A DNA stretch of 64,000 nucleotides from positions 1 to 64,000 of the forward strand of contig NZ_JBBUKT010000009.1 of NCBI RefSeq assembly GCF_038066715.1, given 5' to 3'. Numbering within the stretch: position 1 is the first letter of the stretch; each line of letters opens with the position of its first letter. The position numbers and the translations under genes are program-made. The stretch is from Luteolibacter sp. Y139. GTDB taxonomy: Bacteria; Verrucomicrobiota; Verrucomicrobiia; Verrucomicrobiales; Akkermansiaceae. The notes beneath the pieces were generated by a model. That model did not search any database. It saw only the letters and a program-made list of their open reading frames with translations, and was not told the origin of the DNA. This document shows positions 7,048-16,290 of this stretch, piece by piece.

Positions 7048-8295
7048 ATGAACCGCACCTTCATCGCCTTGGCGATGGTATCGGGGTGCTTGCAAGCGGC
7101 CGAGCCCCAGGTGGTGGATGCCGGTTTCCTCGCGCGCATGCGCGCGGAAGCGGTACGCCATCATCCGGCGGTGGCGTCCGCTGGCTTGCGCGCCACCGCG
7201 GCCGGGCAAGACGTCGGCACCGTGCGCCTGTGGGACGATCCCATGGCAGGCCTGTCGCTCATGGCGGCCCCGCGCGAAATGCGCAGGGATGATGGCGACG
7301 TGTTGGTCGGCATCGAGCAACCGCTGCCCAAGCCAGGGCTCTATGCCGCCAAGCGCTCGAAGGCGGAGGCAATGCAACGCTCCGAGGTCGAGAAGTTCCA
7401 TGGCTCCGCTCTCGAGATCGGTGCGGAGGCGGCGCGTCTTGCGATCGAGCTGGCGCTGGCCGACGAGGCGATCGAAGTCCAGGCACAGCAGCTTTCGTGG
7501 CTCGGCGAGATGGCCGAGAACGCCCGCCAGCGCGCGCTCGATCCGGCTGCCACCAGCGTCGATGCCCTGCGCCTTGAAAGCGAGCTCGCCAGCGAACGAC
7601 AGATGCTCGCGGGGGCCAAGCGCACCCGCGAGGGCCTGGGCGCACGGCTGAATCTGGTGCTGGGCCGCGCCCTTGAATCACCGTGGCCACCCCTCGCCTT
7701 GCCGGACCATCCGCCGCCGGTGCCGGTTGCTTCGGCAGAGATTGCCCGCATCGCCCGCGCGAATCCGCAGGTCCGCGCGATGCGTGAAATGACGGCGGCG
7801 GCCAATGCCGAGACACGCATCGCCGATCGTGAGCGGCTGCCCTCCGTGGCGGTCGGAATCGAGAGTGCGATGTACTCGGGTGGCGACTACCGCAGCACCA
7901 CAGTCGGCGTGAAGCTGAACTTGCCGTGGTTCAATGACCGGTCCTACCGCGCCGCGATCGATGCCGCGAAGACCCGCGAGAAGGCGGCGGAGAAGGATGT
8001 CGCGAGCATGCAGCTCGAAATTGCCGGGAAGGTCCAGGCTGCCGTCACCGAGGCGGCCACGGCTGCTGCCCAGGCTCGCGCCCACATCGACGAAATTCAT
8101 CCGAAGATCCAACAGACCAGCGACGCGGCCCAGGCTGCCTGGATCAACTCGAAGTCCATGCTCACGGATCTGCTCGATTCGCATCGCATGTTGCTCGCCT
8201 CGCACCTTGAGGAGCGGCGCCTGATCGCCCTTCAACTCGCCGCCTTGGAAGAACTCAACCTGCTCGTGCCTGCCCGCACGCCTGCCAAGCCATGA
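7048..8295 (+). CDS. Outer-membrane efflux factor, TolC/CusC family
   Basis: A 415-residue protein with two OEP-type halves, each with long Ala/Glu-rich helices and a short beta part (AVGIESAMYSGGDYRS; VGVKLNLPWFNDRSY). The N-terminus MNRTFIALAMVSGC contains a VSGC lipobox, so it is probably lipid-anchored like CusC. It forms the outer-membrane channel of the three-part pump made with the next two gene products. The stop overlaps the adaptor start (ATGA, 8292-8295), a sign of translational coupling. Confidence 0.92.
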   Translation: MNRTFIALAMVSGCLQAAEPQVVDAGFLARMRAEAVRHHPAVASAGLRATAAGQDVGTVRLWDDPMAGLSLMAAPREMRRDDGDVLVGIEQPLPKPGLYAAKRSKAEAMQRSEVEKFHGSALEIGAEAARLAIELALADEAIEVQAQQLSWLGEMAENARQRALDPAATSVDALRLESELASERQMLAGAKRTREGLGARLNLVLGRALESPWPPLALPDHPPPVPVASAEIARIARANPQVRAMREMTAAANAETRIADRERLPSVAVGIESAMYSGGDYRSTTVGVKLNLPWFNDRSYRAAIDAAKTREKAAEKDVASMQLEIAGKVQAAVTEAATAAAQARAHIDEIHPKIQQTSDAAQAAWINSKSMLTDLLDSHRMLLASHLEERRLIALQLAALEELNLLVPARTPAKP

Positions 8296-9968
8296 AGACA
8301 TTCCTCGCATTCCTGATCGGTGCCGCGATCGCCACCACCGCGACCTGGCTCGTCGTCCGTCCCCACGACGGGGTCGGTACATCGGCGGCCGGCGCAAGCC
8401 GCAAGGTGCTCTACTACCAGAGCGCCATGCACCCGTGGATCAAAAGCGACAGGCCCGGCCGCTGCACCATTTGCGGCATGGAGCTGGTGCCGGTCTATGA
8501 GGGTGAGAAAGGCTTCGATGAAGCCGGTGGCGAAAACGTGGTGGCCCTCACGCAGAGCCAGGTCCAGGTGCTGCACGTCGAAACCGCGGCCGCGACGATC
8601 GAGCCGTTGACCCGCACGCTGCGCGTGGCTGGAACGGTGGATGACGATGCCTCCCGGCACCGGGTGCTCTCCGCCTATGTCGATGGCCGCGTTGAGAAGC
8701 TCCATGTGAACTACCTCGGGGCCGATGTGAAGGAAGGGCAGCCGCTGGCCGACTTCTACAGCCCTACCTTGCTGCAGACCGAGCGCGAGTACCGGCAACT
8801 CGGCGGCGAGCTGAAGAAAAGTGCCGCGCTCCGCCTGAAGCAGCTCGGTCTAACAGGCGAGCAGGTCGCCGCCGTGGATTCGAAGCCCGCGGAAGCGCTC
8901 ACCAGCGAGATCCTCGCGCCGATGACTGGCACCGTGGTTTCGCAAAACGTGTATGAAGGCCAGTACGTCACGATGGGCGAGAAGCTCTTCGAGATCGCCG
9001 ACTTTTCGACGATGTGGTTCATGTTCCGCGCCTACGAGATGGACATGCCTTGGATCGAACTGGGGCAAAAGGTCATCGTCACCACGCCCGCGCTGCCGGG
9101 AAAATCCTTCGAGGGAAAAGTCACCTTCATCGATCCGAACTTCGAGGAAGCCACGCGGTCCACGAAGATCCGCGTGGAGCTGTCGAACCCGCTGGTGAAT
9201 GGTCGTCGCGAGTTGCTCCATCGCCTCTACGCGGATGGTGAAGTCGAAGTGAAGGCTCCGGCGGTGCTTGGCGTTCCTCGTTCCGCGGTGATCCAGATGG
9301 GAGCCGAAGCCGTCGTGTATGTCGATCGCGATGGCGGTGCCTACGAACGCAGCGTGGTGAAAATCGGCCGTCGCGGTGACGCACGCATCGAGGTTCTCTC
9401 CGGACTCGCGGAAGGCGATCGCGTGGTGACCAACGGCAACCTGCTCATCGACGGGCAAGCTGAAATGAATCGCACGTTCATGGCGGGTGCCACTCCGGCA
9501 ACCACGGTACCGGTCGAAAAACTCGATGACAACCAAACGAAGTCGGTGGCCGCCTTCTTGAAGGTCGCCGATGCAATGGCTGATGCCCTGGCAGCCGATG
9601 ACCTTGCCACCTTCAATGAGGCGAGCAAGCCGGCGATGGGAATCACGGCTGCGATGACCAATGCCCTGGCGGGTCGCTCCGGCAAACTCGCGGAACTCGA
9701 CAACGCTCGGCATTTCCACGGCTCCGACGATCTCGCCGCCGCCCGCAAGGCCTTCCACCGCTTCTCGCAGGCGGCGGTGGCTGTGCTCGAGCCCTTGCGC
9801 AAGGGTGAAGGCATGCCGGCCTTCCGCGTGTGGGAGTGCACCATGGCGGATGAAGCGATTCCCGGTGTGTCGAAGAAGGCGCGCTGGCTTCAAACCGCCG
9901 ACCGGCCACTCGGCAACCCGTACTTCGGCAAGTCCATGCCGAATTGCGGCAAGGAGGTCCAACCCTGA
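8292..9968 (+). CDS. Metal efflux RND periplasmic adaptor, CusB family
   Basis: A 558-residue membrane-fusion protein. Order: N-terminal membrane or signal segment (MKTFLAFLIGAAIATTATWL); a small heavy-metal-binding domain at about residues 40-70 (YQSAMHPW, CTICGMELVP); barrel-sandwich and beta-barrel domains (ILAPMTGTVVSQNVYEGQYV; TMWFMFRAYEMDMPW); a membrane-proximal domain; and an extra C-terminal domain at about 405-558 resembling DUF3347 (KVADAMADALAADDL, ending near MPNCGKEVQP). The Met and Cys residues fit copper(I)/silver(I) handover to the pump. The adaptor is longer than E. coli CusB because of the two extra domains. It lies six bases before the pump gene. Confidence 0.93.
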   Translation: MKTFLAFLIGAAIATTATWLVVRPHDGVGTSAAGASRKVLYYQSAMHPWIKSDRPGRCTICGMELVPVYEGEKGFDEAGGENVVALTQSQVQVLHVETAAATIEPLTRTLRVAGTVDDDASRHRVLSAYVDGRVEKLHVNYLGADVKEGQPLADFYSPTLLQTEREYRQLGGELKKSAALRLKQLGLTGEQVAAVDSKPAEALTSEILAPMTGTVVSQNVYEGQYVTMGEKLFEIADFSTMWFMFRAYEMDMPWIELGQKVIVTTPALPGKSFEGKVTFIDPNFEEATRSTKIRVELSNPLVNGRRELLHRLYADGEVEVKAPAVLGVPRSAVIQMGAEAVVYVDRDGGAYERSVVKIGRRGDARIEVLSGLAEGDRVVTNGNLLIDGQAEMNRTFMAGATPATTVPVEKLDDNQTKSVAAFLKVADAMADALAADDLATFNEASKPAMGITAAMTNALAGRSGKLAELDNARHFHGSDDLAAARKAFHRFSQAAVAVLEPLRKGEGMPAFRVWECTMADEAIPGVSKKARWLQTADRPLGNPYFGKSMPNCGKEVQP

Positions 9969-9974
9969 GCTGCC

Positions 9975-12900
9975 ATGATTGAAAAGATCGTCGAGTGGAG
10001 CTTGAAGAACCGCTTCATCGTCCTGTGCGCGGCTTTGTTCGTCGTCGCAATGGGCGTGCGCGCGGTGCGGCTGACGCCCGTGGATGCCATCCCGGATCTC
10101 ACCGAGAACCAGGTGCTCGTCTACGCCGACTACATGGGTCGCAGTCCGCAGGAGGTCGAGGACCAGGTGACCTTCCCGCTTTCCACCGGACTGCAAGGGG
10201 TGGCGGGAGTGAAGGAGGTGCGCGCGAATTCAATGTTCGGCTTCTCGCTGGTGACCGTCCTCTTCGAGGATGGCGTCGACACCTACTTCGCCCGGGCGCG
10301 GGTGCTGGAGCGGCTGAACTTCCTCCAGAGCACGATGCCATCAGGGGTGACACCGCAGCTCGGGCCGGATGCCTCGGGCCTCGGCTGGGTGTATCAGTAC
10401 TACCTCGACGTTGATCCCGCGAAGGCGAAGGACGGCGGCTACGACCTCGCCGAGCTGCGCTCGTTGCAAGATTGGAACATCCGCTACCAGCTCGCCAGCG
10501 TCCAGGGCGTGGCCGAGGTCGCCAGCATCGGCGGCTTCGTGAAGCAGTACCAGATCGAGCTCTCCTCCACCCGCATGCGTTCGGCGAACGTCACCATGAT
10601 GGAGGTGATGACCGCCGTCCAAAATGCAAACCTCAACGTCGGCGGCAAGGTGGTGGAAGAGAATGGCGCGGAGTTCGTGCTACGCGGTGTCGGGTTGGTG
10701 ACGTCGAAGGAAGACCTTGAACTTGTAACCGTGAAAGCGGTGGAAGGCACTCCGGTCTACCTGAAGGATATCGCCACCGTGCAGATCGGCGGTGACTTCC
10801 GCCGTGGTGCGCTCGACGTGAATGGCAAGGAGGTTGTCGGAGGCACAGTCGTCATGCGCACCGGCGAGAATGCCAAGGCGGTGATCGAGCGGGTGAAGGA
10901 AAAGATCGAACGGATCGCACCGAGTTTGCCGCAAGGCGTGACGATCCGTTCCTTCTACGATCGCAGTGAGTTGATCGACCACACGGTTGACACGTTGAAG
11001 CACGCGTTGGTTGAGGAGATCATCCTCGTGACCTTGGCTCACGTCATTTTCCTGTGGCACTTCCGCAGCATCCTCATCGTCACCTTGCCCTTGCCGATCT
11101 CGATCCTCGTGTCGTTCCTGCTGATGAAGGAGTTCGGCATCACCAGTAACATCATGTCGCTGACGGGCATCGCCATCGCCATCGGTGTGCTGGTGGACGC
11201 CGCGATCGTGGTGACGGAAAACGTCATCCGCCATTGCGAGCGGGCCGAGGATGAAAAGGGTGGCAAGCTGGATGCCCGCGAGACGTGGGCGGTGACCCTG
11301 GCCGCTTGCAAGCAGGTGGGCCGTCCCATCTTCTTCGCGATGGCGATCATCATCCTCGCCTTCGTGCCGGTGTTCGCACTCACCGGACAGGAAGGGAAGC
11401 TCTTCCACCCCTTGGCCTTCACCAAGACCTTCGCGATGATCGGCTCGACCCTGCTCGCGGTGACGCTGGTGCCGGTGCTGTGCTCGCTGCTGGTGCGCGG
11501 ACCTTTCCATTCCGAGGACCGCAATGTGGTGATGAAGTTCCTGCTGCACCTCTACGAGCCGGTGCTCAATTGGGCGCTCAAGCACCGCAAGACCGTGGTG
11601 GCGCTGGCGATGCTGATCCTGACGTTCTCGCTGCTGGTTGCCTTCGGCTTGCCACGGGACACCGTGAAATGGCTTCGCGACTCCGGCCATCCGCGGACGG
11701 CGAATTTGGTGACCGGTTTCGGCAAGGAGTTCATGCCGCCGCTCAATGAAGGCAGCCTGCTTTATATGCCGGTGATGATCCCGAAGACCGGACTGACCGA
11801 GATCCAGCGAGTCATGTCGTGGCAGGACGAGGTGATGAGCAAAGTGCCGGAGGTCGCATCGGTCGCGGGCAAGCTCGGCCGCTTTGAGACCGCCACCGAC
11901 CCGGCGCCGACGGAGATGCTGGAGACGACCATCATGCTCAAGCCGGAGTACATTCCCTCCGGCCACTTTGGCGTGAAACGCAATCCCGAGTGGCGGGAAG
12001 GGATGACCGTCGAGAAGCTGAAAGCCGAGCTCACTGAAACCATGAAGCAGGTGCCCGGTTACGTGCCCGCCTTTCTCCAGCCGATCGAGAATCGCATCCT
12101 GATGCTCTACACCGGGATCCGCGCCCAAGTCGGCGTGAAGATCTACGGCGACAACCTCGACAAGATCCAGAAGAAGGCATTCGAGGTCGAGGCTCTCATC
12201 CGCGGCATCGAAGGTTCCACCGGCGTGTCGCCATCGCGAGTGCAGGGGAAGCCGTACCTGAATATCCAGGTCGATCGCGAGGCGATGGCGCGCTACGGGC
12301 TATCGGCCAAGGATGTGCTCGATGCCGTGGAAGTCGCCATCGGCGGCAAGAATGTCAGCACCACCATCGAAGGGCGGCAGCGTTTCCCGATCCAGATCCG
12401 TGTGCAGCGCAGCGAGCGCGACGACATCGAAAAACTTAGCCGCATCCTCGTCGCTGCCCGGCCGGGGATGAGTGCTGCCACCTCTCAGGCTGGCCGTGGT
12501 GGCATGGCGGGCGGAACGAGTGCTTCCGCGGCAGGCGCGCCGTCGAGCGAAGCCGAGGCGACGGTTCCCTACATCCCGCTTGGCATGGTTGCGAAGATCA
12601 CGCGTGAGGTGGGCGCGAACGAGATCGCCTCGGAGAACGGACTGCTTCGTTCCTACGTCCAGGCCAATGTCCAGAACCGTGACCTTGGCGGCTTCGTTCA
12701 GGAGGTGGAGCAGAAGCTGGGCAAGCTCGATTGGGGAGGTATGACGTGGAAGATGACCGGCGAGTATGAGAACCAGCGCCGCTTCGTGAAGACGATGCAG
12801 CTCGTGTTTCCGATCGTGCTGCTGATCATCTTCGTGCTGCTCTATTTCGTCTATCATAGCGCGCTGGAGGCGGCCCATGTCATGCTGGCCGTGCCCTTCG

Positions 12901-13370
12901 CTCTGAGCGGCGGGGTCCTGTTGCAAAAGCTGCTTGGCTACAATTTCAACGGTGCCGTGTGGGTCGGCTACATCGCGCTCTTCGGCACAGCGGTGCAGAC
13001 CGGCGTCGTGATGGTCGTATACCTTGAGGAGACGGTGAAAGCCCGGCTCGCGGAGAAGGGCGAGTCCTTCGAATACGCCGATCTGGTCCAGGCGGTGAAG
13101 GATGGCGCCCGGCTGCGGCTTCGTCCGAAGGTCATGACCGTGGCCACCATCGTGGCGAGCCTGCTGCCGATCATGTGGAGTCACCGCCAGGGTGCAGAGG
13201 TGATGAAGCCGCTTGCCACCCCGGTGATCGGAGGGATGATCTCAAGCCTCGTTCACATCCTGATAGTCACACCGGTGATCTTCCTGTGGCTGCGTGGCCG
13301 CGAATGGCGACGGGGCTCCTTGCAGGCGTCGCTGGGGCACGCTTCCGATCTTGAACAAGTAAGAGAATAG
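9975..13370 (+). CDS. Heavy-metal RND efflux pump, CusA family
   Basis: A 1131-residue inner-membrane proton antiporter that moves metal ions to the outer-membrane channel. Family marks are plain: the start IEKIVEWSLKNRFIVL, the loop NSMFGFSLVTVLFEDGVD, the membrane segment GIAIAIGVLVDAAIVVTEN, and two methionines in the contexts TEMLETTI and RILMLYTGI that match metal-binding methionines of CusA, favouring copper(I)/silver(I) over divalent ions. About 80 residues longer than E. coli CusA; part of the excess is a Gly/Ala/Ser/Met stretch near residues 828-864 that looks like a flexible loop. It lies 40 bp before the second CCC protein. Confidence 0.95.
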   Translation: MIEKIVEWSLKNRFIVLCAALFVVAMGVRAVRLTPVDAIPDLTENQVLVYADYMGRSPQEVEDQVTFPLSTGLQGVAGVKEVRANSMFGFSLVTVLFEDGVDTYFARARVLERLNFLQSTMPSGVTPQLGPDASGLGWVYQYYLDVDPAKAKDGGYDLAELRSLQDWNIRYQLASVQGVAEVASIGGFVKQYQIELSSTRMRSANVTMMEVMTAVQNANLNVGGKVVEENGAEFVLRGVGLVTSKEDLELVTVKAVEGTPVYLKDIATVQIGGDFRRGALDVNGKEVVGGTVVMRTGENAKAVIERVKEKIERIAPSLPQGVTIRSFYDRSELIDHTVDTLKHALVEEIILVTLAHVIFLWHFRSILIVTLPLPISILVSFLLMKEFGITSNIMSLTGIAIAIGVLVDAAIVVTENVIRHCERAEDEKGGKLDARETWAVTLAACKQVGRPIFFAMAIIILAFVPVFALTGQEGKLFHPLAFTKTFAMIGSTLLAVTLVPVLCSLLVRGPFHSEDRNVVMKFLLHLYEPVLNWALKHRKTVVALAMLILTFSLLVAFGLPRDTVKWLRDSGHPRTANLVTGFGKEFMPPLNEGSLLYMPVMIPKTGLTEIQRVMSWQDEVMSKVPEVASVAGKLGRFETATDPAPTEMLETTIMLKPEYIPSGHFGVKRNPEWREGMTVEKLKAELTETMKQVPGYVPAFLQPIENRILMLYTGIRAQVGVKIYGDNLDKIQKKAFEVEALIRGIEGSTGVSPSRVQGKPYLNIQVDREAMARYGLSAKDVLDAVEVAIGGKNVSTTIEGRQRFPIQIRVQRSERDDIEKLSRILVAARPGMSAATSQAGRGGMAGGTSASAAGAPSSEAEATVPYIPLGMVAKITREVGANEIASENGLLRSYVQANVQNRDLGGFVQEVEQKLGKLDWGGMTWKMTGEYENQRRFVKTMQLVFPIVLLIIFVLLYFVYHSALEAAHVMLAVPFALSGGVLLQKLLGYNFNGAVWVGYIALFGTAVQTGVVMVVYLEETVKARLAEKGESFEYADLVQAVKDGARLRLRPKVMTVATIVASLLPIMWSHRQGAEVMKPLATPVIGGMISSLVHILIVTPVIFLWLRGREWRRGSLQASLGHASDLEQVRE

Positions 13371-13410
13371 TCCATTGGTAAAGGGTCTCCTACATTTGCC
13401 TGTCCGTTTC

Positions 13411-13773
13411 ATGAATCTGCTCCGCAGCATCCTCGCCGTGTTCTTCGCGATCGTGATCGCGAATCCGGCCTGTTGCTGCTCCGTGACGAGGGCGGATGCG
13501 ACGGCGAAGGTCAGCAACTGCTGCGGAGGGACGAAGAAAGAGAAGCACTCGGACAAGGAAGCTTGTGCCTGTGCGGCGAAGAGCCAGAAGCAGGTGCAGG
13601 ATCCGCCGGTGGTTCCGGGGTTTACGGCGGTAGAGTTGCCACCGGTATTGCCGTCCATGGCGGCGATCGTGCTGCCGCCGGTGCCGATGCGTGATTTGCC
13701 GCAGCCGGATTTCTTCCACGATACCGGGCCACCGCGGTTACGGCTCGTGATGCTCCAGAGGTTCCTGATTTGA
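13411..13773 (+). CDS. Small exported Cys-rich protein (CCC family), copy 2
   Basis: A 120-residue relative of the protein at 6224. The ATG at 13411 matches the start of copy 1; an earlier in-frame start at 13375 would add twelve residues that do not align. Signal segment, CCCS, NCCGG, ACACA cysteine clusters, a Pro/Val-rich middle (VVPGFTAVELPPVLPSM) and the ending TGPPRLRLVML are kept. Between the paired motifs the two copies differ widely, as expected of a metal-binding peptide under weak sequence constraint. It is placed between the pump and the multicopper oxidase, so a periplasmic copper carrier or buffer is the best guess. Confidence 0.75.
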   Translation: MNLLRSILAVFFAIVIANPACCCSVTRADATAKVSNCCGGTKKEKHSDKEACACAAKSQKQVQDPPVVPGFTAVELPPVLPSMAAIVLPPVPMRDLPQPDFFHDTGPPRLRLVMLQRFLI

Positions 13774-13867
13774 AGCGATGCCGCGCGGCACATCGCCGCG
13801 CTATGCCGGTGTGTTTGCCGGGCACTCTCGTGCCCGCATTCGGACCCCATGCATTGCATCGCTTCAA
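13770..13867 (+). promoter_or_regulatory. Three-way stem structure before the multicopper oxidase gene
   Basis: TTGAAGCGATGC (13770-13781) is perfectly complementary to GCATCGCTTCAA (13856-13867). Inside lie two perfect 7-bp hairpins: GCGCGGC/GCCGCGC (13783-13801, loop ACATC) and CGGGCAC/GTGCCCG (13819-13836, loop TCTC). The outer stem begins over the stop codon of the CCC gene and ends three bases before the oxidase start codon, so it would cover the ribosome-binding region. It is either an RNA control element or an inserted palindrome. A similar layout follows the first CCC gene. Confidence 0.5.
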
Positions 13868-13870
13868 GAA

Positions 13871-16003
13871 ATGAAATCCATCTTCCTGCTACTGCTCACT
13901 CTAACGGCGGCCCACGCGCGCGTGGTCGAATACGATCTCCACATCTCCGAAAGGAATTGGGCACCGCCCGGCCATCGCGAGACAAGGGCCATCACGGTTA
14001 ATGGGGGCATTCCCGGTCCCACGATCCGCTTCCACGTCGGCGATACCGCCCGCATCCGCGTTCACAACGAGCTCAAGAACGAGGACACCTCCATCCACTG
14101 GCACGGCTTGATCCTGCCGAATCCGCAGGATGGCGTTCCCGGTGTGACCACGCCCTCGATCCGGCCTGGCACCACGTTGACCTACGAGTTTCCCATCAAG
14201 CACGCCGGTACCTACTGGTATCACAGCCACACCACGCTCCAAGAGCAGATGGGCGTGTATGGCTCCATCGTCATCGAGCCGCAGGGCGGCGAGCCGGTGA
14301 AGGCGGACCGCGATCATGTCGTAGTGCTTTCCGACTGGACGCACGAGCGCGCGGACGAGGTGATGCGGACGCTGGCCAGCGGCAGGGATTGGTATTCGTT
14401 CAAGAAAGGCTCCATGCAGAGTCTGACGGGGGCCGCGAAGGCCGGGGCATTGAAGGAATTCTTCGAGCGCGAGAAGAGCCGCATGCCGGCGATGGACATT
14501 TCCGACGTGGCGTACGATGCCTTCCTCGCCAATGGCCGCGAGTCGATCGATCTGCCCGGCAAGCCCGGCGAGACGCTGCGCCTTCGATTCATCAATGCGG
14601 CGGCCGCGACGTATTTCTACCTGCAGTCGGCCACCGGTCCCCTGAAGATCGTGGCGGCTGATGGCCCCGCGGTGGAGCCGATTCGCGTGAAGCGACTGCT
14701 CACCGGCATGGCCGAGACGTATGACGTGCTCGTCACCGTGCCGCCTTCCGGGAAGTGGGAGATCCGAGCGACTTCCCAGGATGGCTCCGGCCATTCGTCG
14801 GTGTGGATTGGTGAAGGGGAGGAGCATCCGGCCGCGGATATCCCGAAGCCGGACAACTACCGCATGGATCACCATCTCATGGCGGCCATGGACGAGATGG
14901 ACATGAAGCCGATGAGCGAAGCCGAGGCGCTGGACCACGAGCCCGAGCGCCCGCTTTCACCCTATGCCCGGTTGCGCGCGCTTCACTCCACCGAACTGCC
15001 TGCGAAGCTTCCACGCCGCACGCTCAAGATGCGGGCCACCGGCGACATGGAGCGCTACGTGTGGTCCTTCAATGGCAAGACCTTCGCCGAAGACGGCATC
15101 ATCCCGATCAAGCGCGGCGAGGTCCTGCGGCTGGAGCTCATCAATGACACGATGATGCATCACCCGCTGCACCTGCACGGCCACTTCTTCCGCGTGCTGA
15201 TGGGGCAGGGGAAATACTCGCCGCTCAAGCACACCATCGACCTGCCGCCGATGGCGAGCCGCACCGTCGAGTTCGAGGCGAGCGAGTCCGGCGACTGGCT
15301 CTTCCACTGCCACTTGCTCTACCACATGCATGCAGGGATGACGCGGATCTTTTCCTATCAGGATCCGAAGTGGCAGCCGCCCGGGAAGCTGAAGCCTGGC
15401 ACCAATATCGTCTGCAACGACATCTGCTGCCTGCCCGGAAATCCCGAGGCGAAAACCGGCACGGTCGACCCACGCCAGCTCGGCCACGTTCCTCATGGCG
15501 GTGGGCACGATCACGATCCGCTTTACTATTACCTCGATGGCAGCGTGCAGAGCCATCTGAGCGATGGCCGCCTCACGTTGCGGAATTCCCACAATGACTT
15601 CTATGCCGATTGGTTCATCGGCTACGGCGACGATGACAACGAATACGAGGTGGATGTCGCGTGGAGCCGATACTTCAATCCAAACTTCTCTAGCGTCCTT
15701 GGATGGCGCTTCACCGACAAGGAGGACGAAGAGAACCGCGCGTTTGCCGGCGTGAACTATCGGCTGCCCTATTTGATTAATAGCTTCGCTCAACTCGACA
15801 GCGAAGGCGACGTCCGCCTCGGCCTCGGCAAGTCGATCCAAGTGACCGACGGGCTCAGCATCTTCACCGAGATCCAATACGACACTGGCAGCGAGTGGGA
15901 GTGGAGCGCCGGGGCGGATTGGCTGCTGAACAAGCAGTTCTCCCTGACCACGGAATATCACTCCGACCACGGCTTCGGCGGAGGGATCCGCTTCCGTTTC
16001 TAA
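13871..16003 (+). CDS. Multicopper oxidase fused to a CopB-like outer-membrane barrel
   Basis: A 710-residue exported protein; ATG at 13871 gives the signal peptide MKSIFLLLLTLTAAHARV. Residues about 20-540 are a three-domain copper oxidase of the CopA type, with all ligand motifs: IHWHG (about 75-78), YWYHSH (about 115-120), HPLHLHG (about 431-437) and HCHLLYHMHAGM (about 479-490, including the type-1 Met). A Met/His-rich stretch (HHLMAAMDEMDMKPM) resembles copper-binding loops of CopA. From about 549 the protein changes to alternating aromatic/polar strands (LYYYLDGSVQ, AWSRYFNPNF, AGVNYRLPYLI, LDSEGDVRLGL) ending in RFRF, like the CopB outer-membrane barrel. CopA and CopB are usually separate genes. 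The likely job is oxidation of copper(I) at the outer membrane. Confidence 0.9.
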   Translation: MKSIFLLLLTLTAAHARVVEYDLHISERNWAPPGHRETRAITVNGGIPGPTIRFHVGDTARIRVHNELKNEDTSIHWHGLILPNPQDGVPGVTTPSIRPGTTLTYEFPIKHAGTYWYHSHTTLQEQMGVYGSIVIEPQGGEPVKADRDHVVVLSDWTHERADEVMRTLASGRDWYSFKKGSMQSLTGAAKAGALKEFFEREKSRMPAMDISDVAYDAFLANGRESIDLPGKPGETLRLRFINAAAATYFYLQSATGPLKIVAADGPAVEPIRVKRLLTGMAETYDVLVTVPPSGKWEIRATSQDGSGHSSVWIGEGEEHPAADIPKPDNYRMDHHLMAAMDEMDMKPMSEAEALDHEPERPLSPYARLRALHSTELPAKLPRRTLKMRATGDMERYVWSFNGKTFAEDGIIPIKRGEVLRLELINDTMMHHPLHLHGHFFRVLMGQGKYSPLKHTIDLPPMASRTVEFEASESGDWLFHCHLLYHMHAGMTRIFSYQDPKWQPPGKLKPGTNIVCNDICCLPGNPEAKTGTVDPRQLGHVPHGGGHDHDPLYYYLDGSVQSHLSDGRLTLRNSHNDFYADWFIGYGDDDNEYEVDVAWSRYFNPNFSSVLGWRFTDKEDEENRAFAGVNYRLPYLINSFAQLDSEGDVRLGLGKSIQVTDGLSIFTEIQYDTGSEWEWSAGADWLLNKQFSLTTEYHSDHGFGGGIRFRF

Positions 16004-16035
16004 CAGAACGACAAAAACAGCAACGACACACGAAC

Positions 16036-16290
16036 ATGAAAACGACCCTGACCTTGATCACCACTATGCTACTGGCCGCTTGCGCGAGCACCAATAGCAG
16101 CACCGGAACCTCGGCTTCCAAAGTGAAGCCCTACACCAGCAACATGTGCGCCCTGACGGACAACAAACTCGGCTCGATGGGCACGCCGGTGACGAAAGTC
16201 TATGGCGACAAGGAAGTGAAATTCTGCTGCAAACCATGCGAGGCGAAGTTTGAAAAGAACCTCGACGCCAACCTCGCGAAACTCCGATGA
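16036..16290 (+). CDS. Small lipoprotein with FCC-x2-C motif, copy B
   Basis: An 84-residue lipoprotein. Start at 16036 (MKTTLTLITTMLLAAC, lipobox LAAC), 32 bp after the oxidase gene. Domain: KPYTSNMCALTDNKLGSMG, then VYGDKEVKFCCKPC and KFEKN. It is the shortest of the three relatives and lacks the C-terminal KY segment. Its stop overlaps the start of the next copy (ATGA, 16287-16290), so the two are translated together. Metal binding is inferred from the cysteines and the setting. Confidence 0.8.
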   Translation: MKTTLTLITTMLLAACASTNSSTGTSASKVKPYTSNMCALTDNKLGSMGTPVTKVYGDKEVKFCCKPCEAKFEKNLDANLAKLR

